Assembly: GCF_024171815.1 (NCBI RefSeq) | Contig: NZ_JAMTCJ010000002.1 | Location: forward strand, 1,341,485-1,405,484 | Source: Williamsia maris | GTDB lineage: Bacteria; Actinomycetota; Actinomycetes; Mycobacteriales; Mycobacteriaceae | Length of the DNA stretch: 64,000 nt | Direction: 5' to 3' | Part shown: positions 43,271 through 51,999 of the stretch, one piece after another | Layout: every line of letters starts with the position of its first letter | Position numbering within the stretch: position 1 is the stretch's first letter | Notes under the pieces: model-generated | What the model saw: only the letters and a program-made list of their open reading frames with translations | Told to the model about the DNA's origin: nothing | The model's database searches: none | Position numbers and translations under genes: made by a program

Positions 43271-43900
43271 ATGCAGCGCACGATCGTGCACATGATGCGG
43301 CACGGCGAGGTCCACAACCCCGAGGGAATCCTCTACGGGCGCCTGCCGAACTTCCACCTCTCCGAGACCGGCGCGCGCCAGGCCTCCGCGGTCGCCGACT
43401 CACTCGCCGACCACGACATCACCGCGGTGTTCGCCTCGCCGCTACAGCGTGCGCAGGAGACCGCGACCCCGATCGCGACGTCCCACGGCCTCGACATCAT
43501 CACCGCCGACGGCCTCATCGAGGCCGACAACGTCTTCGAGGGACTCAAGGTCTCGGTGGGCGACGGTGCGCTGCGCCGGCCGCGGAACTGGCCCAAGATG
43601 CGCGACCCGTTCACCCCGTCGTGGGGCGAGCCGTACATCCAGCTCGCGCACCGCATGCTCGCCGTGGCCACCAAGGCCCGCGACACCGCGAAGGGTCACG
43701 AGGCCGTCTGCGTCAGCCACCAGCTGCCGGTGTACACCCTGCGCCGGTTCCTGGAGGGTCAGCGTCTCTGGCACGACCCACGCAAGCGGCAGTGCTCGCT
43801 CGCGTCGGTCACCAGCCTGATGTACGACGGCGACGCCCTCGTCGACATCGTCTACTCCGAGCCCGCGGGCGCCTCGGACCCCCGCGCCACGGGGGCCTGA
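43271..43900 (+). CDS. Histidine phosphatase family protein (phosphoglycerate mutase-like)
   Basis: A 209-residue protein with RHGEVHN (His nucleophile at about residue 11) and the second conserved His in CVSHQLPV. Q/ERxxET-type QRAQETA is present. The mycobacterial counterpart (Rv0525) sits in the same place between hemL and the thioredoxin-like gene. The substrate is unknown; it lacks the length and features of the glycolytic enzyme. A GAGGAG ribosome site precedes the ATG. Confidence 0.87.
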   Translation: MQRTIVHMMRHGEVHNPEGILYGRLPNFHLSETGARQASAVADSLADHDITAVFASPLQRAQETATPIATSHGLDIITADGLIEADNVFEGLKVSVGDGALRRPRNWPKMRDPFTPSWGEPYIQLAHRMLAVATKARDTAKGHEAVCVSHQLPVYTLRRFLEGQRLWHDPRKRQCSLASVTSLMYDGDALVDIVYSEPAGASDPRATGA

Positions 43901-43911
43901 CACCCGACCTC

Positions 43912-44595
43912 ATGAGCACCCGCAGTCATCCGACAGTCACGCGACCCGCGTCACCCGGTCGCAGCACCCGAGCCCGAGCGGCCCTGGTCACTGTCCTGTC
44001 GGCGGTGCTCGTCGTCGTGGTCGGATGCGGGACCGGTGACGACGCGGTCGTGCAGGGCGACACCTTCCAGTTCGTCTCACCCGGCGGCAACACCCAGATC
44101 ACCTACGACCCGCCCGCCTCGCGCAAGAAGGTCGCCGACCTCAGCGGCGAGGAGGTCGTCTCGGGCAAGCGCATCGGCCTGACCGACTTCACCGGCCAGG
44201 TCGTCGTGGTCAACGTGTGGGGGCAGTGGTGCGCACCGTGTCGCGCCGAGGCGCCCGACCTCGAGCAGGTCTACGAGGAGAACAAGGACGCAGGCGTCGC
44301 GTTCCTGGGCATCAACTTCCGCGACAACCGCCAGGACGCCAAGGACTACATCGCCAACCAGAACCTCGCGTACCCGTCGATCTTCGACTACCCGGGTCGC
44401 ACCCTGGTCCGTCTGACGACCCCGACCTCGGTGGTCCCGACCACCGTCGTCCTCGACCGCTACCACCGTGCGGCCGCGGTCTACCTGCGGACCGTCTCCG
44501 CCGAGGAACTCGACCCGTTGGTGAAACGGCTTGCGGCCGAGCCGTACACGGCCGGATCGGCGCCTGCGTCGTCGCAGGCGAAGGTACCGTCATGA
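43912..44595 (+). CDS. Membrane-anchored thioredoxin-like protein (ResA/CcsX-like)
   Basis: A 227-residue protein anchored by a lipoprotein-type signal ([16 protein letters not shown]) and facing outward. Its thioredoxin fold has the redox motif [14 protein letters not shown], matching ResA/CcsX proteins that keep apocytochrome c haem-binding Cys reduced. It lies directly before ccdA and resB, so it likely receives electrons from CcdA. A cis-Pro segment reads [11 protein letters not shown]. Confidence 0.9.
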   Translation: MSTRSHPTVTRPASPGRSTRARAALVTVLSAVLVVVVGCGTGDDAVVQGDTFQFVSPGGNTQITYDPPASRKKVADLSGEEVVSGKRIGLTDFTGQVVVVNVWGQWCAPCRAEAPDLEQVYEENKDAGVAFLGINFRDNRQDAKDYIANQNLAYPSIFDYPGRTLVRLTTPTSVVPTTVVLDRYHRAAAVYLRTVSAEELDPLVKRLAAEPYTAGSAPASSQAKVPS

Positions 44596-44614
44596 CCCCC
44601 GCGGCAGATCCGCG

Positions 44615-45454
44615 ATGAGCGCGACGGACCTCGCGTCGGTGGGCACCACGTTCCAGTCGACGGTGCTGAGCGGACCGATCCTGTTGGCGCTCGGTGCCTG
44701 CGCACTGGCCGGACTGGTGTCGTTCGCGTCGCCGTGTGTGGTCCCGCTCGTCCCCGGCTACCTCTCGTACCTGGCCGGTCTCGTCGGCGCGGAGTCGCCG
44801 CCGGTCCGCGTGGGCGACCAGGTCGGCGCCGGGAGCGAGGCGAGCGGACCGCGTCGGTCGTTGTCCGGCCGCGCCCGCGTCGCCGGCGCGGCACTGCTGT
44901 TCGTCCTCGGGTTCACCGTTGTCTTCGTCCTGGCCACCGCGTCCGTCTTCGGCATCACGTCGGCGTTCGTGCTCAATCGTGAACTGCTGCAACGTATCGG
45001 CGGGGTCGTCACCATCGCGATGGGCCTGGCGTTCATCGGACTGATCCCGATCATGCAGCGCGACGCCCGGTTCCATCCGCGGCTGGTGTCGAACCTCGTC
45101 GGTGCACCGCTGCTCGGTGCGGTCTTCGCCCTCGGGTGGACACCGTGCCTCGGGCCGACGCTCTCGGCGGTCATCGTCACCGCCAGCGGTACCGAGGGAT
45201 CCACCGCGTTCCGCGGCGTCATCCTGATCATCGCCTACTGCCTCGGCCTGGGGCTGCCGTTCGTCCTGCTCGCCTTCGGGTCGGCGTCGGCGCTGCGGGC
45301 GGTCGGATGGATGCGACGCAACGCCCGCACCATCCAGATCGTCGGCGGGATCCTGCTCATCGCCGTGGGCGTCGCGCTGGTCACCGGACTCTGGGACCAG
45401 TTCATCACCTGGGTGCGCGATGCTTTCGTCTCCGACACGGAATTGCCGATATGA
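44615..45454 (+). CDS. ccdA: Cytochrome c biogenesis protein CcdA
   Basis: A 279-residue membrane protein of the DsbD/CcdA family that moves electrons from cytoplasmic thioredoxin across the membrane. Two Cys, in [21 protein letters not shown] and [14 protein letters not shown], form the redox pair within the first and fourth membrane segments. About six helices are predicted. Between segments one and two is a polar loop of about 35 residues. It overlaps resB by four bases. Confidence 0.95.
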   Translation: MSATDLASVGTTFQSTVLSGPILLALGACALAGLVSFASPCVVPLVPGYLSYLAGLVGAESPPVRVGDQVGAGSEASGPRRSLSGRARVAGAALLFVLGFTVVFVLATASVFGITSAFVLNRELLQRIGGVVTIAMGLAFIGLIPIMQRDARFHPRLVSNLVGAPLLGAVFALGWTPCLGPTLSAVIVTASGTEGSTAFRGVILIIAYCLGLGLPFVLLAFGSASALRAVGWMRRNARTIQIVGGILLIAVGVALVTGLWDQFITWVRDAFVSDTELPI

Positions 45455-47163
45455 CCGACACCTTGACCCGCCCCGCGGCCCCCACACCGCCGCCCGCGCC
45501 GACGTGGAAGCGTCGCCTGTGGTGGCCGGCCCGCAACACGTGGCGGTCGCTGACCTCGATGCGCACGGCGCTCGCACTGCTGTTCCTGCTCGCGCTGGCC
45601 GCGGTGCCCGGCGCCCTGCTGCCGCAGCGGTCGCTCAACGAGCAGAAGACCGCCTCCTACATCGCCGACCACGGCCTGCCCGCCCGGATCATGGACCGCC
45701 TCGGTCTCTTCGAGGTCTTCTCCAGCATCTGGTTCACCGCCATCTACGTGCTGCTGTTCATCTCACTGGTGGGATGTCTGACGCCGCGCATGATCGAGCA
45801 CGCGAAGTCGCTGCGCGCCCGCCCGGTCGCCACCCCGCGCAACCTGACCCGCCTGCCGCGTCACGAACGCCACGAGGTCGTCGGCACCCCCGACGAGATC
45901 GGGCAGCGGCTGATGGGCAACCTGCGCGGCTGGCGCAAGGTGAGTTCGACCGTCACCCACACCGACGCGGACGGGACCACGCGGGAGGTCGTCGAGATCT
46001 CGGCCGAGAAGGGCTATCTGCGCGAGTTCGGCAACCTCGTCTTCCACTTCGCACTGCTCGCGCTGCTCGTCTCGATCGCCGCGGGCAAGATCTACGGCTA
46101 CGAGGGCACCCGCATCCTTGTCGCCGACGGCGACCAGGGTCTGTGCAACACCTCCACCGCGGTCTACGACTCCTTCCGCGGCGGCAATCTCGTCGACGGC
46201 ACCCAGCTCGCACCGTTCTGCGTGCAGGTCGATTCGTTCAAGGCCGACTACCTGCCGAACGGGCAGGCCGACCAGTATTCGGCGAAGGTCCGCTACCAGA
46301 CCGGGTCCGACCTCGACACCGGCGACTCCAAGCCGGCCACCCTCAAGGTCAACGACCCGTTGCGCGTCGTCGGGGACCGCGTCTACCTCCTCGGCCACGG
46401 ATACGCGCCCACCTTCACCGTCACGTTCCCCAACGGGGAGAAGCGCACCCAGACGGTGCCGTTCACCCCGAACGAGGCGGTCACGCTGCTGTCGTCGGGC
46501 GCCGCGCGCTTCGACACCCCCGGCGGGCTCTACCCCAACGAGGACGTGCGCCGGAAGAACCAGATCGCGCTCGAGGGACTGTTCGCGCCGACGGCGCTGT
46601 ACTCGGGCAGCAACAACACGCTGCTGTCGTCGTCGTTCCCCGATGCCCGCGACCCCGCCGTCGCCATCCGCATCTACAAGGGCGACACCGGCCTCGACAC
46701 CGGCCGGCCGCAGAACGTCTACTCGCTCGACCAGAACCTGATCAACCAGGGACGGCTGATCCAGAAGGATCAGGTCAACCTGACGCCCGGTCAGACCGCG
46801 ACGATCGACGACGGCACCAGGGTCAGCTTCGACGGCTACCAACCGTGGGTGTCACTGCAGGTGTCGCACGACCCCGCGCAGCAGTACGTGTTGATCTCGG
46901 CGATCGCGATGTTGCTGGGGCTGTTGGTGTCGCTGCTCATCAAGCGGCGTCGCGTGTGGGCCCGGCTCACACCGTCACACGGGCCGTCTCCGACGGCGGC
47001 GGATGAGGGCACCGGCGACAAACGACTTACAGTAGTAGAGATGGCGGGTCTGGCCCGCACGGATCAGGCCGGCTGGGGCGAAGGCTTCGGTGACCTGGTG
47101 AAGCGGTTGCTGGAGATCGACGACCCAGCGCGAACCGGACGACGCACGACCAGCGAGAGGTGA
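45451..47163 (+). CDS. resB: Cytochrome c biogenesis protein ResB
   Basis: A 570-residue protein with membrane helices near residues 38-58, 88-110, 195-215 and 490-510 and a large extracytoplasmic domain between the third and fourth. It is one half of the System II haem ligase; CcsB, encoded next, is the other. N-terminal residues are Pro/Ala-rich. The cytoplasmic tail after the last helix is long (about 60 residues). The ATG overlaps the ccdA stop. Confidence 0.93.
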   Translation: MTDTLTRPAAPTPPPAPTWKRRLWWPARNTWRSLTSMRTALALLFLLALAAVPGALLPQRSLNEQKTASYIADHGLPARIMDRLGLFEVFSSIWFTAIYVLLFISLVGCLTPRMIEHAKSLRARPVATPRNLTRLPRHERHEVVGTPDEIGQRLMGNLRGWRKVSSTVTHTDADGTTREVVEISAEKGYLREFGNLVFHFALLALLVSIAAGKIYGYEGTRILVADGDQGLCNTSTAVYDSFRGGNLVDGTQLAPFCVQVDSFKADYLPNGQADQYSAKVRYQTGSDLDTGDSKPATLKVNDPLRVVGDRVYLLGHGYAPTFTVTFPNGEKRTQTVPFTPNEAVTLLSSGAARFDTPGGLYPNEDVRRKNQIALEGLFAPTALYSGSNNTLLSSSFPDARDPAVAIRIYKGDTGLDTGRPQNVYSLDQNLINQGRLIQKDQVNLTPGQTATIDDGTRVSFDGYQPWVSLQVSHDPAQQYVLISAIAMLLGLLVSLLIKRRRVWARLTPSHGPSPTAADEGTGDKRLTVVEMAGLARTDQAGWGEGFGDLVKRLLEIDDPARTGRRTTSER

Positions 47164-47170
47164 CCGCGGA

Positions 47171-48172
47171 GTGAACAACATCGACGAGGGCGTGTCCCGG
47201 TACTCCGACCTGCTCTTCGGCACCACGCTCACGCTGTACGTGCTGGCCATGATCATGTTCCTGGCCGCGCTCGCCTCGAAGCGGTCACGTGTGATGATCC
47301 CGGCCGAGGCGCAGAGCAGTAGCAACATCCTGGTCAAGACGGGTGCGGGCAGTGCGACCCCGCCGCCCGCGGCGATCGACCGCACGCCGGGCAAGGTCGG
47401 TGCGCGCGATCGGACCGGCTTCGGCGACCGGATCGCGAAGATGGCCTTCCCGGTGGTGATCCTGGGGGCGCTCGCACACCTCGGATCGATCGTCACCCGC
47501 GGTGTGGCCACCGACCGCATGCCCTGGGGCAACATGTACGAGTTCATCAGCCTGTCGTGCGTCGCCGGGGTGATCGCGGGCATCGTCGTACTGCGTCGTC
47601 CGGAGAACCGCCCGCTGCTGTCGTTCGTCCTGGTCCCGGTTGCGCTGCTGATGTTCATCGCCGGGCGGTGGCTCTACACCCAGGCCGCCCCGGTGGTGCC
47701 TGCACTCAAGTCCTACTGGCTGGCCATCCACGTCTCGATCGTCTCGGTCGGCTCCGGGGTGTTCCTCGTCTCCGGCGTCGCCAGCGCGCTGTACCTGATC
47801 AAGCTGCGGTACCCCGAGGCCGGCGCCGGGGTCTGGGGCCGCGTCCTCGAACGCCTCCCGAGCGCCCAGGCCCTCGACCGCCTCGCCTACAAGACCGTCG
47901 TCTTCGCGTTCCCACTGTTCGGCCTGGGCGTCATCTGTGGCGCCATCTGGGCCGAGTCGGCCTGGGGTCGCTTCTGGGGCTGGGACCCCAAGGAGACGGT
48001 GTCGTTCATCGCGTGGATCATCTACGCGGCCTACCTGCACGCCAGGGCGACCGCAGGATGGCGCAACACCTCGGCCGCGTGGATCAACATCGCCGGCTTC
48101 GTCGCGATGCTGTTCAACCTCTTCATCATCAACCTGGTGGTGTCGGGACTGCACTCCTACGCGGGGCTGTGA
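47171..48172 (+). CDS. ccsB: Cytochrome c biogenesis protein CcsB (CcsA/ResC family)
   Basis: A 333-residue membrane protein of the haem-handling family. The tryptophan-rich WWD segment is WGRFWGWDPKETVSFIAW, and conserved His occur in AHLGSIVTRG, LAIHVSIVSVG and YLHARATAGW, the likely haem ligands. About eight membrane helices are predicted. A GTG start follows resB after seven bases. Together with ResB it carries haem across the membrane and attaches it to apocytochrome c. Confidence 0.95.
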   Translation: MNNIDEGVSRYSDLLFGTTLTLYVLAMIMFLAALASKRSRVMIPAEAQSSSNILVKTGAGSATPPPAAIDRTPGKVGARDRTGFGDRIAKMAFPVVILGALAHLGSIVTRGVATDRMPWGNMYEFISLSCVAGVIAGIVVLRRPENRPLLSFVLVPVALLMFIAGRWLYTQAAPVVPALKSYWLAIHVSIVSVGSGVFLVSGVASALYLIKLRYPEAGAGVWGRVLERLPSAQALDRLAYKTVVFAFPLFGLGVICGAIWAESAWGRFWGWDPKETVSFIAWIIYAAYLHARATAGWRNTSAAWINIAGFVAMLFNLFIINLVVSGLHSYAGL

Positions 48173-48298
48173 GTCGCGCGGGTCGGTGAACCGTCCCGAC
48201 GGGCACCGGCATCGCAATGATGCCGTTCGTGCCAGAAACTAAGAACCGGATGCGACGACAAGTAGGGGATTGTCGCGCCCCCGTGAAGCGGGTAGCGG

Positions 48299-48739
48299 CT
48301 ACGCCTGGTCCTTGGCGCGGTCGGCCTGCTGCTTCTTGACGACCTTCAGCAGTTCGATGACCACGTCGATGGTCGACTCGGAGAGCTCCTCGTGCCGGAA
48401 CGCGGCCAGATGTGCGCCGGTCTCGGCGGCCATCTGGACGTATTCGCGCTGCTGCTCGACGCGCTTGAGATCCTCGTCCGGGTCGGAGAGGAAGTAGGTG
48501 ACGCTGATCTCGAACGCGCGGGAGATCGCCTCCACCGTGCGGAACGACGGTGTCTTGGCCTTCCCGGTGCGCAGCTGCGAGATGTAGGCGTCGCTGAGCG
48601 TGTAGCCCAGGCGGTTGGCCTTCAGCGCGATCTTCTTGCCCGTGTACGGAATACCGTTCTCGTCGCGGACGGTCTCGAACAACTCGTTGAGACTCATCGC
48701 GAAAGTACGTCCGGTGTTCACATCGGTCGTCGTGGTCAT
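48299..48739 (-). CDS. XRE-type DNA-binding protein, EspR-like
   Basis: A 146-residue regulator. Residues about 15-70 form a helix-turn-helix (LNELFETVRDENGIPYTGKKIALKANRLGYTLSDAYISQLRTGKAKTPSFRT), with the same layout as the nucleoid-associated regulator EspR of M. tuberculosis, followed by a helical dimer domain. EspR controls the ESX-1 secretion system; whether this protein is an ortholog or a paralog is uncertain. It is convergent with the ccsB gene. Confidence 0.78.
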   Translation of the reverse strand: MTTTTDVNTGRTFAMSLNELFETVRDENGIPYTGKKIALKANRLGYTLSDAYISQLRTGKAKTPSFRTVEAISRAFEISVTYFLSDPDEDLKRVEQQREYVQMAAETGAHLAAFRHEELSESTIDVVIELLKVVKKQQADRAKDQA

Positions 48740-48958
48740 TCGTGCTCCCCAAACTTCTCGAAGCCGACCGCGGACGGCCGACTCCTACAGCAGATTGAAC
48801 TCGCGCACCTGCACTTCGTGATCGCGGATTGCTCCAGGCGAAGACCGGTTACGGGTCGACTCTACCTTTTGAGGTAGCAAACGAGATGCCGCATTCAGGC
48901 GATCACGAATATTCGCGATACCGAAGACGGTGTTGGCGCGTCCGGCGCCAGAACGTGG

Positions 48959-49267
48959 CTACGTGGACGCACCCGGACGGGGATCGTCGCGGTGCGGTGC
49001 GCCGTCGGTCGAGTCGTCCTCCGGACGCGGTGCGCGGGGATCGGCGTCGGGCGTCGAGGAGTCGTCGGTGGGGGTCACGGGACCGCCCGCGGAGGGGCGG
49101 GGGCCGCGTCGGCCGGTGCGGTCGAGGTCGAGCAGGAAGTCGGTGTCGTCATCGGGGCCGATGGGGCCGCGACCGCGCGTGACGGTGTCCTGCGGCTGCG
49201 GGCCGAATGCCTTCCAGACCAAGTAGGCAACGGCGACCGCCCCGATGAGAGCGAACAGATAGATCAC
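48959..49267 (-). CDS. Small single-helix membrane protein with acidic/Pro-rich tail
   Basis: A 102-residue protein. An N-terminal helix (VIYLFALIGAVAVAYLVWKAF) is followed by about 80 residues of polar, Asp/Pro-rich, low-complexity sequence ending DDPRPGAST. The GTG at 49267 is used because GGAGG lies six bases before it. No family is recognised. Similar short genes occur near ccsB in mycobacteria. Confidence 0.65.
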   Translation of the reverse strand: MIYLFALIGAVAVAYLVWKAFGPQPQDTVTRGRGPIGPDDDTDFLLDLDRTGRRGPRPSAGGPVTPTDDSSTPDADPRAPRPEDDSTDGAPHRDDPRPGAST

Positions 49268-49325
49268 AAGCAACCTCCAGATGTACCCGGTAATTCAGGG
49301 TACGGGAGGTTGCGTGCGAGATGTT

Positions 49326-49568
49326 CTAGTCGGTCTTGCGGTTCAGCAGTGCGACGACGTCGGCCTCGCGGAAACGGCGGTGACCACCGGGGGTGCGGAT
49401 CGCGCCCAGCAGTCCCGAGCTCGCCCAGCGCGCCACGGTCTTGGGGTTGACGTTGAACATCGCGGCAACCTGTCCCGGCGTCAGGGTGTGCTGGCTCGCG
49501 GCGCGGGGTGTGATGGGCATCGCGCTCGACGTCATCGCGGAGATCGGGTTGTGGTTGATGGCAGTCAT
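49326..49568 (-). CDS. MerR-like helix-turn-helix protein (BldC-like)
   Basis: An 80-residue protein that is essentially one winged-helix domain: LTPGQVAAMFNVNPKTVARWASSGLLGAIRTPGGHRRFREADVVALL. This is the small MerR-type DNA-binding fold of BldC, which in Streptomyces binds tandem sites to control development and here could be a general regulator. The ATG at 49568 has GAGGAG about nine bases upstream. About 20 residues before the domain are polar and little conserved. Confidence 0.83.
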   Translation of the reverse strand: MTAINHNPISAMTSSAMPITPRAASQHTLTPGQVAAMFNVNPKTVARWASSGLLGAIRTPGGHRRFREADVVALLNRKTD

Positions 49569-49772
49569 ATTCTGTCTCCTCATGCTGTGCCGGGCCGCTG
49601 GGTGGGACCGCGATCGCAGGAGCTCGGTCGGTACGGCCGTTGGCCGTTCTGGCGTTGCCCTCCAACATGATTACACCGAGAATGCAAGGTGTTCGAACGG
49701 TCAGCTGTTGGTAAATCAATGGTAAAAATCGGGCATCGCGGTCGTGGGGGTCCCGGGAAGTACCCTGACGGG

Positions 49773-50150
49773 GTGAGTGAACGCGAGAACAACGCCGCCG
49801 GCCCCGGACGTCGACTGGCCATCCGACTGGCCCTCTACACCGCCGCACGGCTCGGACTCTTCGTCGTCGTGGCGGCCCTGATCTACGGCATCGGGCACCT
49901 CGCCGGGGTCGACGTCCCGATCCTGGTCGCGGGCATCTTCGCCGTGGTGATCGCCCTGCCGCTGGGCATGCTGGCGTTCAAGCGGCTGCGCACCGAGTTG
50001 AACGTGGCCATCGCCGAGGTCGACGCCGACCGGCAGGCCAAGCGCGATGCGCTGCAGGGACGCATGCAGGGCATGAACGGTCCCAAGGCCGGTGGTCGGA
50101 AGGCAACGCGCCCAACTGATCCCGGTGCGGGTTCAGAGCGCGGCGCATGA
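49773..50150 (+). CDS. DUF4229-type two-helix membrane protein
   Basis: A 125-residue protein with two membrane helices ([25 protein letters not shown] and [22 protein letters not shown]) and a basic, charged C-terminal region beginning [25 protein letters not shown]. This pattern matches the DUF4229 family of actinobacteria. GTG at 49773 is chosen; it overlaps the next gene's ATG. Function unknown. Confidence 0.75.
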   Translation: MSERENNAAGPGRRLAIRLALYTAARLGLFVVVAALIYGIGHLAGVDVPILVAGIFAVVIALPLGMLAFKRLRTELNVAIAEVDADRQAKRDALQGRMQGMNGPKAGGRKATRPTDPGAGSERGA

Positions 50151-51283
50151 CCGCCGGCGGTGGCGCATCGGCAGTGGTGGACCACCGGGGATCTCGCGCG
50201 TGGGTGGACACGGCCATCCGTCTCATCGAGGCCGACGCCACCCGTAGCGCCGACACCCACCTGCTGAGGTTCCCGCTGCCGGAATGGGCGCGGTTCGTCG
50301 GTGCCGACGGCCTGCCGACCGGGATCGATCTCTACCTCAAGGACGAGAGCACCCACATCACCGGCTCGCTGAAACATCGGCTGGCCCGCTCGCTGTTCCT
50401 CTACGCCCTGTGCAACGGCTGGATCACCGAGACGACACCGGTGATCGAGGCGTCGTCGGGCTCCACGGCGGTGTCGGAGGCGTACTTCGCGGCCCTGGTC
50501 GGGGTGCCGTTCGTCGCGGTGATGCCGCGCAGCACGTCGTCGGCCAAGGTGGCGCTGATCGAGCGACAGGGTGGGCGGTGTCACTTCGTCGACCGTCCCG
50601 GCGAGGTCTACGCCGCCGCGGCCGGGTTGGCCGACGAGCTCGGCGGACACTTCATCGACCAGTTCACGATGGCCGAGCGGGCCACCGACTGGCGCGGCAA
50701 CAACAACATCGCCGAGTCCATCTACAGCCAGCTCGCGCTCGAGGCGCACCCCGTCCCCACCTGGATCGTGGTCGGAGCGGGGACCGGCGGCACGTCGGCG
50801 ACGATCGGGCGCTACATCCGCTACCGCGGACACCCAACCTGGCTGTGCGTCGTCGACCCGGAGAACTCGGCGTTCGCCCCGGCCTACGCCTCCGGCGACG
50901 GCGGCACGGTCTCGGCCGTCGGGTCGCGGATCGAGGGGATCGGCCGACCGCGGGTCGAGCCGTCGTTCGTCTCCCAGGTCATCGACACCATGCTCACCGT
51001 GCCCGACGCGGCATCGGTCGCGACCGCACGTCTCGTCGGCGACACCCTCGGTCGTCGGGTGGGCCCGTCGACCGGCACCAACGTGTGGGGCGCGTTCAGG
51101 CTGATCGCCGAGATGGTGGCGCAGGGCCGTGGCGGCAGTGTGGTCACGCTGCTCTGCGACGGTGGCGACCGGTACGCCGACACGTACTTCGACGACGACT
51201 GGGTCGCCACGCAGGGCCTCGACCTCACCCCTCCGCGTGCCGTGCTCGACGAGTTCGTCGCGAGCGGTCGGTGGCGCGGGTGA
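50147..51283 (+). CDS. PLP-dependent cysteine synthase family protein (CysK2-like)
   Basis: A 378-residue fold-type II PLP enzyme. The Schiff-base Lys is in [13 protein letters not shown], the substrate loop is [15 protein letters not shown] and the PLP-phosphate loop [14 protein letters not shown]. These features, and the N-terminal extension, fit the CysK2 group, which in M. tuberculosis is reported to make S-sulfocysteine from O-phosphoserine and thiosulfate. It overlaps the DUF4229 gene and is followed at once by the ABC genes, so the three may be one operon. Confidence 0.83.
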   Translation: MTAGGGASAVVDHRGSRAWVDTAIRLIEADATRSADTHLLRFPLPEWARFVGADGLPTGIDLYLKDESTHITGSLKHRLARSLFLYALCNGWITETTPVIEASSGSTAVSEAYFAALVGVPFVAVMPRSTSSAKVALIERQGGRCHFVDRPGEVYAAAAGLADELGGHFIDQFTMAERATDWRGNNNIAESIYSQLALEAHPVPTWIVVGAGTGGTSATIGRYIRYRGHPTWLCVVDPENSAFAPAYASGDGGTVSAVGSRIEGIGRPRVEPSFVSQVIDTMLTVPDAASVATARLVGDTLGRRVGPSTGTNVWGAFRLIAEMVAQGRGGSVVTLLCDGGDRYADTYFDDDWVATQGLDLTPPRAVLDEFVASGRWRG

Positions 51284-51999
51284 CCCAGGCCGTCCCCGGC
51301 AGTGCCGCCGGCCCCATGATCGAGGCCGTCGACCTGGTTCGCGAGTACCGCATGGGCGAGGAACGCGTGCGGGCGCTCGACAACCTGAACCTGACGCTCG
51401 ACGGCGGGCAGTTCGTGTCCATCGTCGGTCCGTCGGGCGCGGGCAAGTCGACGTTGCTGCACGTGGTCGGTGCGCTCGACGTCCCCGACTCGGGCACCAT
51501 CCGCGTCGACGGCGAGGACATCGGCCGCCTCACCGACGATCAGCAGTCCGAGTTCCGCAGGCGCAAGGTCGGTTTCATCTTCCAGTTCTTCAACCTGGTG
51601 CCGACGATGTCGGCGTGGGAGAACGTCGCCCTGCCGCGACTGCTCGACAGCACGCCGCTGCGCAGGTCCAAGGCCGACGCCATCGAGCTGCTCGAGCGGG
51701 TCGGCCTGGGCAACCGGGCGAACCACCGGCCGTCTGAGCTGTCCGGCGGCCAGATGCAGCGGGTGGCCATCGCCCGGTCGCTGGTGATGAACCCGCGCAT
51801 CGTGCTGGCCGACGAACCGACCGGGAACCTCGACTCGCACACCGGGCAGGCCATCCTCGACCTGCTCGGGGGCCTGGCCCACGACGACTCCGGTCGGCTC
51901 GTCGTGATGGTGACCCACGACGGAGGTGCGGCCTCGGTCGCCGACCGCTCGGTCACCGTGCGCGACGGGCGGATCGAAGAAGCCGCCGACACACCGTGA
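51280..51999 (+). CDS. ABC transporter ATP-binding protein (MacB/LolD-type)
   Basis: A 239-residue ATPase. Walker A is [19 protein letters not shown], signature [15 protein letters not shown], Walker [18 protein letters not shown] and H-loop VTHDGG. This is the class that pairs with FtsX-type permeases such as the protein encoded next (GTGA overlap). Such complexes act as mechanotransmitters or exporters. The GTG at 51280 overlaps the CysK2-like stop. Confidence 0.88.
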   Translation: MTQAVPGSAAGPMIEAVDLVREYRMGEERVRALDNLNLTLDGGQFVSIVGPSGAGKSTLLHVVGALDVPDSGTIRVDGEDIGRLTDDQQSEFRRRKVGFIFQFFNLVPTMSAWENVALPRLLDSTPLRRSKADAIELLERVGLGNRANHRPSELSGGQMQRVAIARSLVMNPRIVLADEPTGNLDSHTGQAILDLLGGLAHDDSGRLVVMVTHDGGAASVADRSVTVRDGRIEEAADTP

